Shown here one piece after another: positions 22,600-32,718 of a stretch of DNA of 64,000 nucleotides. The DNA lies in contig CM055274.1 in NCBI GenBank assembly GCA_029237695.1, forward strand, positions 21,813,505 through 21,877,504. Direction: 5' to 3'. The notes under the pieces are model-generated. The model did no database searches, was not told the DNA's origin, and worked only from the letters and a program-made list of their open reading frames with translations. The translations under genes were made by a program, and so were the position numbers. The stretch is from Conchocele bisecta. Lineage: Eukaryota; Mollusca; Bivalvia; Lucinida; Thyasiridae. The number at the start of each line of letters is the position of its first letter. Position 1 is the stretch's first letter.

Positions 22600-22870
22600 T
22601 TTCTTTTGGGAACGTTCAACAGAAATGGGGCGTATGGGTTTTGCAATCGAATGCATATCCACACCAGCATGCGCATCCGCACAGTCTATGACCAGCATGC
22701 GCATCCGCACAGTCTAATCTGGATCGGCACTCTTCGCTATTCTATGAACGAAGCACCAGCCACGCTTTCTTTTAAGAATTAGAGATCGTTATCAGGCAAC
22801 AGGAGTATGTTATTCGGTCACGAGCTACACTGCTCACAAAACGCATCAACCCCAGTTAATCATTCACAAC
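22600..22870. repeat. M9 repeat with a 27-bp internal duplication
   Basis: CAGCATGCGCATCCGCACAG occurs twice in a row (22,663 and 22,691). Unit B has one copy of this segment, plus an M6 insertion at 44,925-45,185 that is absent here. Confidence 0.7.
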
Positions 22871-22892
22871 AAATCAACGCTGTTTGACTCAC

Positions 22893-23007
22893 CGTTGTAA
22901 TTGTTGAACATGTTCACTTTGTGCCTCTGATGAGTCGTCATGTTCAAGGCGTGGCTCTCGACGGACGTCAGGCCGTTGTCATAGTCATAGTTCAGGTATA
23001 TGAAGTT
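22893..23007 (-). pseudogene. EPDR copy 1, exon 2 with 2-bp deletion
   Basis: Acceptor CTGTTGCAG, then NFIYLNYDYDNGLTSVES and HALNMTTHQRHKVNMFNNYN, then a single base before GTGAGT. Copies 2 and 3 have two more bases here, so the downstream frame is broken. Six of the 38 complete codons differ from copy 2 at the protein level. Confidence 0.8.
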
Positions 23008-23039
23008 CTGCAACAGTGGCGCGTCACGTTAGTGATCAG

Positions 23040-23435
23040 TTTTCAAGATCAAGGTGTATGATCACGTGGTACTAACAACAACAACAAGTACTGAAACTTC
23101 CAGAATCCATCCGATTGAAAGTACGTATTATTTTATATAGTCCTTATTACGTAACGGATTTTGATGAAATATGGCGCATCAAACGCGTCTTGTTAAGCTG
23201 CATTTGCATTTGGTGGTGTCTGTACATTGGCCCAAACTTCTGTCGTTTTTGTGAAGAATCGATTTCCGTGTCTCCGTCTGTGTCAAACTCCATAGACCAC
23301 CAAATGCATCTCATGAAGACGCGTTTGCTGCGCCATATTTCATCAAAATCTGTTGCATATTAAGGAAAATATCAAATAATGCTTACTTTGGAGTCGACGA
23401 CGTTGTTGTTGTTGTAACCACGTGATCATGCTCCT
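23040..23435. repeat. M18 MITE
   Basis: Left end GATCAAGGTGTATGATCACG with AACAACAACAAC, right end with GTTGTTGTTGTTG and CCACGTGATCATG. Inner arms contain GAAGACGCGTTTG and AAACGCGTCTT. Other copies at 45,560-45,985 and 51,806-52,226. Confidence 0.8.
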
Positions 23436-23704
23436 TGAAGATAATATCTAGCTACAATAATTCGCCTCCGATATGTTATCTACGACTATAATTTGACTCA
23501 TTAAAAATGTGAGCAACCGAAGTGCATACCCAAACCTGTTGCATGTAGGTCAAAATTTAGTAAACTGTATATATAACTGTATATGTTATACCTTTAAATA
23601 ACAAATCTTTGATGTAGAACTAGTAAATGATGCGATGTCCACAGGCCTGATTTAGCATATACCCTATTTTCCTAGTCACAGGTAATGTGTTTTATGTCAT
23701 GTTT

Positions 23705-24165
23705 GGTCTGCCTACTGTCTGTTTCACGAAACCTGCCCATAGTTTACGGATCTCTAAACAAACAATGCACAAACATTTTTTTGATAATATTAAATTTAAA
23801 CAAAGTTTAAGAATGAGCCATTTTATTTCGTGAAATTTGGTACAATATTTATTTTATTGAGAAAAAGACAATTTCCTTATGTTGGAATGCTTTTTATTTT
23901 CAGAAATACTAGACGGATTTTAAAAATAATAATTAACTTTTGTTTTCTTAGTTGAATCATTCCAAATTATCTACAGTGGGGTCAGCGTGTAAGTGCACAC
24001 ACGAACGAACACGACAGGTTGGAATAAAATCAATAATTGACCAAATCTCACGAAATAAAATAACAAGTTGATAATATTTAATATTATCGAAAGAAAATAT
24101 TATTGTTGCATTGTTTGAATGGTCGTAAATTTTGGGCAGGTTTCGTGAAACAGACAGTAGCCCCT
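23705..24165. repeat. M5 MITE with a half P1
   Basis: CTACTGTCTGTTTCACGAAA and its inverse bound the element. 23,974-24,023 is a lone P1 left arm replacing about 90 bases of the M5 body present in unit A. Confidence 0.75.
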
Positions 24166-24209
24166 GCTCTGCTATCACTCCCCTGCAACTGATAAAGATG
24201 TATATAATT

Positions 24210-24625
24210 TGTAGGACTTACGCCCTGGTTGAATGGCGAACCGTGCAGACCCTGAACAGACTGCGAAAGCGCAGTATTGACTGGGTCAACTCTGGTTTTA
24301 CATTCCAAAATACAAGTTTCCCCAGTTACTGTCATACAAAATTATGATGAACACGGAAATGTTATAGTGGAGAAGTGTAGCTGTGATTGTAGCGGAATTG
24401 GAGAAGTGTAGCTGTGAAGAAACGGGAGTTTATGAGACTTGTGACCAGTGTAGATCCTGATTAAATAACACACCCCAGTAGCCGGATAACGATTTGTATG
24501 GCTTGTAAGAAGCGTGGCGGGTGTTTCATTGAACTGTGTAGATCCTGATCAGACTGTGCATCCGCACAGTCTGATCAGGATCTACACTGTTCGCAAAACC
24601 CATAATCCTCATTCCTCCCGTCACG
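24210..24625. repeat. M9 repeats, unit B counterpart of 8,130-8,510
   Basis: Same order and the same palindrome on GATCAGACTGTGCATCCGCA. A short duplicated stretch (GGAGAAGTGTAGCTGTGA twice near 24,370-24,420) is special to this copy. Confidence 0.7.
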
Positions 24626-25039
24626 CACGCAAAACTTTATAGAGAGCCCGTTATCCTGGCCATGGACGACACTACGTCAGTTTCGTCCGGTCGTGTCAAT
24701 TAGCGGGCGCTAAATGGCAGCTGGGCGACGGATGGACTTCAGCTGCCCGGGCTCCTACATATAGGGGCAAGACACGGCGGTTGGGCAGTATCGCTTGGAC
24801 ATTCGACCTGATACATGGTTGTACTGGCGCAGATTTCTATAATATCGCGAAATCACATTTTTAATACATTGAAACTAATATTTGTAAAATTGCAAAAAAC
24901 GAAATAAAAATGCAACTTCCGCATAAGACTTTTCTTTAGTATGAAAGTTGGTCAATTAACAATACTTTAAATTCGTTTTTGTATTTTTTAAATCTTTTCG
25001 TTTTGCAAATACGAAATACAAGTAATGTAACACAATGAT

Positions 25040-25673
25040 ATGGAAGCCCTGGAGGGACTTCCGACTTCTTTACTTCCGACTTCCGACTTCATCACTTCTG
25101 ACTTCATTACTTCCGACTTCATTACTTGACTTCCGACTTCAGTTACTTCGACTTCATTCACTTCCGACTTCATTACACTTCCGACTTCATTACTTCAGAC
25201 TTCATCACTTCCGACTTCATTACTTCCGACTTCATCACTTCTGACTTCATCACTTCCGACTTCATTACTTCCGACTTCCGACTTCATTATTTCATTACTT
25301 CCGACTATTCCGACTTCATTACTTCCGACTTCCGACTTCATTACTTCATTACTTCCGACTTCCGACTTCATTACTTCCGACTTCCGACTTCATTACTTCA
25401 TTACTCCGACTTCATTACTTCAGACTTCATCACTTCCGACTTCATCACTTCTGACTTCATTACTTCCGACTTCATCACTTCTGACTTGGAAGTAATGAAG
25501 TCGGAAGTCGGAAGTAATGAAGTCGGAAGTGATGAAGTCAGAAGTGATGGAGTCGGAAGTCAGAAGTAATGAAGTCGAAAGTAATGAAGTCAGAAGTGAT
25601 GAAGTTAGAAGTCGGAAGTAATGAAGTCGGAAGTCAGAAGTAAAGAAGTCGGAAGTCCCTCCAGGGCTTCCAT
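25040..25673. mobile_element. Foldback element of CTTCCGACTTCATTA repeats, 8-bp target duplication
   Basis: 634 bp bounded by perfect inverted ends (ATGGAAGCCCTGGAGGGACT and complement). The left two thirds is a tandem of about 15-bp units (ACTTCCGACTTCATT and ACTTCTGACTTCATC); the right third is the same array inverted. ACAATGAT flanks both sides (25,032-25,039 and 25,674-25,681). Unit A lacks the element. An eight-base duplication is typical of the hAT superfamily, but there is no transposase here. It lies 58 bp before the ATG of the exon at 25,732. Confidence 0.85.
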
Positions 25674-25731
25674 ACAATGATGTATGTACGTATATTGAAG
25701 TGCAAATTATTTTAGAAATCTATTCCAAACC

Positions 25732-25839
25732 ATGATGTCAGAAACATACACTGTGTATGATAGACATACGGGTAGAGGCACAACAGCCGGCCACATGAAC
25801 GGAAAGACGGACACCAGGACAACAGCATATGGTGTACAG
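25732..25839 (+). CDS. Candidate first coding exon, unidentified protein (unit B copy)
   Basis: 36 codons opening MMSETYTVYDRHTGRGTT and ending at CAG before GTAAGC, the same as at 8,986 with one Asp-to-Ala change. Conservation of frame and donor fits a real exon, but the whole region is almost identical between units, so this is weak evidence. The foldback insertion just upstream may have changed its promoter or leader. Confidence 0.35.
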
Positions 25840-25975
25840 GTAAGCAGCATGTATTGTGACGATCTTAACGCCAGTACTCGTATTTTAACCTATTTTATAT
25901 AAAAGTAATATGAACAATTTTGAGTATGATATTTATTTTTTCGATATTTCTATCTCTTTTATATTTCTGTTCGGA

Positions 25976-26046
25976 AGTATATGTTATTACCACTCATATG
26001 AACCGTCTCGGCGAGACGGTTCAAATGAGTGGTAGCAACATATACT
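25976..26046. repeat. P2 palindrome
   Basis: Unit B counterpart of 9,230-9,300 with the same centre TCTCGGCGAGA. Confidence 0.85.
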
Positions 26047-26417
26047 TTTATGGTGAAATCAACACAATAATCAGATGTGTCTCCCTCCCAAAGAAAGCAA
26101 GGTATGCACTGTTTAGTGCTTCATAATGAGTTGACTGGTAATTAAAATAAGTGATAGGAACTTGTAGGATTTTTTTCTAAAATAAAACAATGCTGGATGG
26201 GATGGGAAATTTATCAACTGTTTTTGACAAGATACATAAACCAACATGCCCTATTTACTTCAAAGCACCATTGAATGTATTCTATGCACTTTTAAAAACA
26301 TCCGGGGGTTACTATTTAAATGTTTATAATACTGAAGCAAGAGCTCTTTATTGCGTCAGTATTACATGTACATTGTATAAACATGTTTTTCCACCGATGG
26401 TTACTAAATTATTGTAT

Positions 26418-27167
26418 TTAATGGTACATGTCCACTCAGTAGGCACATAATGTTCTTTATATCAGAGACATCATCCGAGACATTTTCTGGCAAAATAAAC
26501 ATTCATCCACCATTACCCGACGTATTAATTGGCATTATGCTACAATTTATATCAAACGTAAATGACGTAAATTTCCACACTGATATCAGGGGCGATAACC
26601 ATGTTTTCTTAAAATGATCATGCTTAATAATATGTCGAAAATATTATTTTCGCAGGTGGCGCATTTAATTAGTATAAATAATAAAAAAAATACCATGCCT
26701 CATTTGCATATGAAAATAGCCTGATACATGTAACACCGCGAGTCACTATCAGTAAAATAAATATTACTAAATTATTATATCTGTATAGGGATAATTTTTA
26801 GAACTGGTGGAATAGTGACACAATTATACGCTTTATATAAGCGTATAATTGTGTCACTATTCCACCAGTTCTAAACTTTCTTATAAAGAACATGTTTCGC
26901 CTACTGACATGGCATGTACCTTTAACCCTTTGAACCCGAAAGCCCGCCATAGCGGTTTATGCAAACAGTGCAGATCCAGATGAGCCGGCTCGTAACGAGC
27001 CGTCTCATCAGGATCTGCACTGTTTAAAAGTAATTTTCATATTTTTTGACAACAACAAATACCCCTTTTTATAAGTGGAACAGTCTGAAAATCATTTTGC
27101 GATGATTAAATTGGTTGCAAAATTAACATATCGCAGCCCATTCAGTCAGTCAGGGGTGAAAGGGTTA
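26418..27167. repeat. Complete M12 MITE followed by M10
   Basis: M12 runs from GGTACATGTCCACTCAGTAG to TGACATGGCATGTACCTTTA (26,418-26,920) and includes a palindrome at 26,797-26,878 (GAACTGGTGGAATAGTGACA and inverse). M10 follows at once (26,920-27,167) with its full left end AACCCTTTGAACCCGAAAGC, missing in unit A. Confidence 0.8.
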
Positions 27168-27639
27168 AACAGTAAGCAGGAACATGTATTCTACTGAATG
27201 CATCAACTACAGAGTACACTGTGTCGTTAGTTACATGATTTGTTCATCATTTCGGCACTTCTTGTTGTATTATCAGATTACTGCGTAGATTTATTGTTAT
27301 CGTGAAGCTGTGCACAGTCGACATTTTGCGCGGAATAATTCAAATGAAAACGCGGGTCGGAATTGACAAATTCGTACCTGTTCAACTTACATTGTATAAA
27401 ACGTAATTGTTAACATATTGGGTTTTTAAGGAATTAAATGCGATGGAGCGCTAGCGACCGCAGCATTTAGTTCCTGGAAAATCCAATATGTGATCAATTA
27501 CATACTTATAGTAATTTTCAATAACCCCCGAAGGGAAGCACATTTAATACACATTGTTTTAAAGTCACTCTTTTTATTAAATTTTCGACCACATGGTCTT
27601 TATCAAAATAGTGTGAAAATGTAATGATGATTAAAAGTA

Positions 27640-28015
27640 TGCAGAATTATTATACTGCTTGAAATGGCTGTGATAAGGTAATAAATTCAGTATAATAACA
27701 AATGATAAATTTATCCTAAAATTGGAAATTTTTCCCTCAAAGTATACGTTGCTAGATAAGTATACTTTGCAATGTTGGTGAAATAGGCTACAGTATACAG
27801 CTTATGCAATCGGTGCACGCTTGGCACAAAATGGTTTCAATGCACTTACGGTATGTCGTACACATTGTCAGAGAAACCATTGATATACATGTACCACGTT
27901 TTCCAATTAGTTGGAAGTCGTCATTCTTTTGTCTGGTACCCATCTACAGTGAAACCTCTCTAAACCGGACACCCTGGGAAGTCCCCAGGGTGTCCGGTTT
28001 AGAGAGATTTCACTG
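27640..28015. repeat. M11 remnant and PG hairpin, unit B copies
   Basis: 27,640-27,790 and 27,947-28,015 match 10,745-10,895 and 11,050-11,118 almost base for base. Confidence 0.75.
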
Positions 28016-28241
28016 TAAGTAAATGAACAAAGAGGAGCTACTGTAGGACATACTTCTGTGACTCGACACGCCGTGCTGGTTTTGTAAGATGGTTATTGGT
28101 GGTGATGACGTCCAATGGCTATCTCTCATCACCGTACGGCGTCGTCGGCGGCGGCAATGGCGGCACACGGGCAATGGACACGGGACGGAACAGATAGGCC
28201 ACTTGCAGACAAGTCGAAGTCATATATGTCGAATGATGCTT

Positions 28242-29392
28242 AACCCTTTGTACTCGAAAGCTATAGCGGGGTTTGCAAACAATACAGATCCAGATGAGCC
28301 GGCTCGTGACGAGCCGTCTCATTAGGATCTGCACTTTTTGCAAGTAATTTTCATAGTTTTAGTACAAAAACACCCCCTTTTCAGAAATGGAATAATCTGA
28401 AAATCAGTTTGTGACGATTGGATTGGTCGGAAAATTAGCATATCACAGTCCATTCCTGTAACTCAGGATTGAAAGGGTTAAAGTAGCTATCAACAGAATT
28501 CGTATGCTTGTATCCCATAAATACAGTGGGGTCAGCGTGTAAGTGCACACACGAACGAACACGACAGGTTGGAACGCTGACCCCACTGTATTTCATGTAT
28601 AAACAAAAAACGTAAATATTTTTCTGCATTATTTCTCATTTCGCATCAAAAGTGTATGTTGTTACCACTCAGTTGAACCGTCTCGGCGAGACGGTTCAAC
28701 TGAGTGGTAACAACATACACTTTGGGTGGGTAGCTAACCAACCTGTCGTGTTCGTTCCTGTGTGCACTTACACTCTGACCCCACTGTAATCAACACCTTA
28801 AGTTGTTAGACAGTCTTTGAAATACTAAACTTAATTTTCAGTCAGATGAGGATTTATATCTAATAAAATTATGACTGTTTGCTGATATCCACATGTATTG
28901 TGTATCCGGGTCCCATGCATGCGGCCCAGTGTTTATTAAAGGGGCATATCAGAATTTTATTTAAAAATTACTATGAAAAATAAAAACGAGTTTTCATCAT
29001 GGCCCTGTGCAAAGTGTTTTAATTGAAGATATATGACGATACTAGTACCGCTGGTTTGTTTCTTTTGTTACCCATATATGTACATACATATCGGATTTCC
29101 TTTCTTGTTGCGTTCAACAAGATGGAAAATCTGATACGTATATACCGATATCCGTCTGTGAAAAGTTAAACAACCCAGAAGTCCTACAGTGGGGGTCAGC
29201 GTGTAAGTGCACACACGAACGAACACGACAGGTTGGTTCCAACCTGTCGTGTTCGTTCGTGTGTGCACTTACACGCTGACCCCCACTGTAGTATAGGCAT
29301 ATATCTTCTGGGCACATTACACTGGGCCATGATGAAAACACATTTTTATTTTTTATATTATTTTTGTTTTAAATCCTGATATGTCCCTTTAA
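28242..29392. repeat. M10, broken P1, P2, half P1, and M27 with nested P1
   Basis: Same series as 11,345-12,498: M10 28,242-28,482; P1 28,524-28,588; P2 28,649-28,723; half P1 28,737-28,786; M27 28,937-29,392; nested P1 29,187-29,288. The offset to unit A is a constant 16,897 bases, so almost no indels separate the two. Confidence 0.8.
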
Positions 29393-29566
29393 CTGCTACA
29401 TATATACTGGCAAATACAATCGTTATATCTAAGATTTCCGGACTGAGAAAACATTATGAGTCGTCGTCGAAACCTCATATCTGACATGCAAACTATGGAT
29501 ATACATGAACACCACATCAATATGTGCATTAGTAACTTTTGCGACGCCATCTTGGAAGCCATCTTA

Positions 29567-29666
29567 CAGTGGGGTCAGCGTGTAAGTGCACACACGAACG
29601 AACACGACAGGTTTGTTCCAACCTGTCGTGTTCGTTCGTGAGTACACTTACACGCTGACCCCAATG
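29567..29666. repeat. P1 palindrome
   Basis: 100-bp counterpart of 12,670-12,769 with TA on both sides. Two substitutions in the right arm reduce its pairing. Confidence 0.85.
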
Positions 29667-29809
29667 TACATGTCACAGTGGATCTATGAGAGCATGTGGA
29701 CGTCATATTAACTATATGACTTTCGATTCATGGACGCCTTCTTGGCTGTCACATAGGACCTACGGCTGCATGTGGACACGAGCCGTAGTAACTTTATGAG
29801 ATTGGATGA

Positions 29810-30350
29810 ATGGATGTCATCTTGGACGCCACATGGGAACTACATGTACCACTGCACATGATCGCTTGACATTGGATTCATGGATGTCATCATGAGCCAC
29901 AAGGATACATGTACACGCCACATGGGAATCGCCTGCTGGATTCATTGGATGGCATCATGGACGCCACATGGGAACTACATGTACCACTGCACATGATCGC
30001 TTGGCATTGGATTCATGGATGTCATCTTGGACGCCACATGGGAACTACATGTACCACTGCACATGATCGCTTGGCATTGGATTCATGGATGTCATCTTGG
30101 ACGCCACATGGGAACTACATGTACACTTGCCATGATTCGGCTTGGCAATGGGAATTCATGATGTCATTCTTGGACGGCCACCATGGGAACTACCATGTAC
30201 CACTTGGCACATGGGTTCGCCTTGCAATGGATCCATTGGATTGGTCATCTTGGACGCCACATGGGAACTACATGTACGACTCCACATGATCGCTTGACAT
30301 TGGATTCATGGATGTCATCATGGACGCCACATGGGAACTACGACTGCGCA
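29810..30350. repeat. Expanded minisatellite, about eight 70-bp units
   Basis: Units share TTGGATTCATGGATGTCATC, GGACGCCACATGGGAACTAC and TGCACATGATCGCTTG. CGCCACATGGGAA-type cores lie near 29,827, 29,916, 29,961, 30,031, 30,101, 30,175, 30,255 and 30,325. Several units around 30,120-30,240 have many single-base insertions. The 126-codon frame across it is a product of the repeat. Confidence 0.85.
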
Positions 30351-30601
30351 TGATCGCCGTTTTTACTGGCACGTGCCGACGTTTGAATGGCTATTCCTGT
30401 TTGGTGTAATACTGATTGCTTAGTTTGGTACATTGCAAAATTGGGCTTCCATTACACCAAGCAGATTGTGGCTCATTTCGCCCATTGTCCTCGTCCCGCC
30501 GCCGTTTCTATGGCAACACGCAAGATACCATGACAACGATACGTTTTATCAATACTGGAACGAGAGTCGGGGATATATTGCATAAAGGAAGTGTCCTGAG
30601 A

Positions 30602-30839
30602 GCCGTTTCACTAAACTTCGTACCACTAAAATGTTCGTAAGTGTAAATGTAGGATCGTCTGGAAATTTCAATTGATGGCTTTACATTGATTGGGCATAGG
30701 CTGCATGCATATGCATCCTATACTCAATAAATGTAAATACAATAATTATTTACAATAAAACAATGTGAAATTTACAAATTATCATAATTTTGCACTTACG
30801 AACATTTCATTCGTACGAAGTTTAGTGAAACAGCGCCCT
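30602..30839. repeat. M4 MITE
   Basis: Unit B counterpart of 13,275-13,512. Confidence 0.8.
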
Positions 30840-31229
30840 GTTGTATGAAAGTGTCATGTTGTTATCAGGAGGTGTCTGTTTTCATGCTGGAAACCAGGAA
30901 GTTTGATTGGTCGAGGCTGAGCTATGCTCAGTCTTGGCAAATCAAATTGCCTGGCTTTGATTACTAACTTAGAGAAACGTGTAATAATCACGGACCCGGG
31001 TACGTACGAGATTCGATTGAAGCTTGACAGGTATAATCCCTGATCAACTTAAAGTCCTAATACGAATATATGTATATGCTACATGTATGTTTCATGGCAT
31101 TCACTTTCATATCGACTGAGCTAACGATTTATACTATTTATACCGCAACCATTGAATAAATGTTGTTTATATCCCACAGGGGGGGGGGGGGGATTTCAAT
31201 TTCTGGCTGAACACAACTTTGACCCTGAT

Positions 31230-31740
31230 AACTTTATAGGGGCTCGCTAAAGCTCGCCCCAAATAAAGCTGTCTAAGGCTCAACCGAATATATTTTATAT
31301 TCGACGGTACTAACCATGTATTTAATATGTATCCTGTCAACACAGTGCCGTGAAACATTTTTGATATCCAGTCAATACTATTTTTGCATTTTACAACCAT
31401 TTGTAGGTGTTGACGGGATAAATAGAATAGTAGGTTAGTGCCGTGAATGGGAAACAATATCTGGCGCGGCACGAAAACGGGATGTGCTCGGCAGAGCCTC
31501 GCCCATCCCGTTTCCTGAGCCTTGCCAGATATGTTTTCCCATTCACGGCACTAACCTACTATTCTCTATCTATTTTCCTTATTTCTGAACCAAAGTATAT
31601 GTTGTGACCACTCACTTGAACCGTCTCGGCGAGACGGTTCAAATGAGTGTCACAACATATACTTCTGATGAGAAATAAATAAATTCCTGAGCGTTGCCGG
31701 ATATTTTTTCCCGTTCACGGCACTAACCTACTATTCTTTA
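31230..31740. repeat. M6 with intact hairpin, P2, and M6 fragment
   Basis: The M6 hairpin arms (GAATAGTAGGTTAGTGCCGT and inverse) are both present at 31,425-31,570, unlike unit A. P2 follows at 31,594-31,665, then an M6 fragment to 31,740. Confidence 0.75.
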
Positions 31741-31934
31741 TATACACGCACCGATAGTGTCCTCCGTATGGTGTTTGCTCGCTATGCCATCCACATGTAT
31801 GTTAATTATTTCATGAATAAAATATCCCATAGTCATTTGTTATTTTGTTGATGTTTAATTTATAACACAATTAGTAGTATTGTCTTAGAGATGACCCACA
31901 CTTAATACAGAGGAGGATTGAATGCACAATCTTA

Positions 31935-32250
31935 TTTGTCATCAAAACGACTGCGGTTTCTGCATTTTAATGATGACCATGTTCCAGCCTGTAACACTAC
32001 GAGTCCGCCAATACCGAATTTACCAGTATTACTTGTGTTGTTAGTCTGAAAATTATGCAGAGAAATTGGACGGAATCGAACGTTGTTTAAACTTGGTCCG
32101 ATTCAAATTTCTCTGCCGAATGTTCAGACTAACTACACACGTAATGCTGCTAAAGTTGGTCTTGGCGGACTTGTAGTGTTAACGGCTGGAACATGGTCTT
32201 CATTAGAAGGACGAAACCGCAGTCGTATTGACGAAAAATCAGATTTAACC
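31935..32250. repeat. Inverted-repeat MITE, copy of 14,535-14,850
   Basis: The same arms, ACGACTGCGGTTTC and GAAACCGCAGTCGT. Confidence 0.75.
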
Positions 32251-32547
32251 CAGACCTCATAGGCGTCGCCATTACTGCAGTGTAAACAATAGACCTCGTG
32301 ATCCCATACCCGGTACTGTGTGTTGTGCGTTTAAAGTAACCTGTCTGTTTGACATTTCAGTAGCATACTTATGTACATGAAAATGTAGTACTCGCTTTTG
32401 AATCTTCATTTCTTTACACATGCAAGTTGGAAATTATTCAGAATTATTTATATTGAGACTTTTCAAAAGAACGACTAACTTGTATACATGTGATATCGAC
32501 GCCTTACATGTTACGCAACAACGAACAATGGTACAGCTAGTATTGTA

Positions 32548-32718
32548 CAGGGAAACCTCTCTAAACCGGACACCCTGGGGGTCCCCAGGGTGTCCGGTTT
32601 AGAGAGGTTTCACTGTAAGCCATGTGTTTGATCATTCGGAGCCATAGTGGTGTGCTATGCGATCATGAATATGCATTATCACCTGAGATAAAGAATCAAG
32701 GAACGCATCAGAATAAGT
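32548..32718. repeat. PG element, right part lost to an insertion
   Basis: Hairpin at 32,548-32,615, then the PG body to about 32,718, where homology with unit A stops at AGAATAAG and the 2.2-kb insertion begins. Confidence 0.75.

Larger units (their letters stand above)
15719..23007 (-). pseudogene. Ependymin-related gene copy 1, 5'-truncated and broken
   Basis: Remnant of an EPDR-family gene with exons 2-6 at 22,893-23,007, 22,226-22,307, 19,153-19,206, 17,452-17,543 and 15,719-15,796 (minus strand). Exon 1, with its signal peptide and promoter, is absent because the tandem duplication broke inside intron 1. Exon 2 is 115 bases where copies 2 and 3 have 117, so the frame is lost at its splice donor. 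Exon 4 keeps 54 of 162 bases and runs at once into TAA at a deletion junction. Exons 3, 5 and 6 and their splice sites look intact. A secreted protein cannot be made from this locus as it stands. A transcript driven from elsewhere is possible but unsupported. Confidence 0.8.
6513..23626. repeat. Tandem duplication unit A
   Basis: This 17.1-kb block is repeated in the same orientation at 23,627-46,165. The left edge is where GCGATGT and then CACAGGCCTGATTTAGCATA begin, matching 23,632 onward. The right edge is where the match to 46,165 stops after AACTAGTAAAT. The right edge falls in intron 1 of the EPDR gene, so the unit carries exons 2-6 only. Confidence 0.85.

Noticed and set aside
25126..25569. 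147-codon repetitive frame (SDFIT repeats)
   Set aside because: Translation of the 15-bp foldback minisatellite, open because the period is a multiple of three.
29909..30289. 126-codon frame
   Set aside because: It lies wholly in the expanded 70-bp minisatellite and exists only in unit B.
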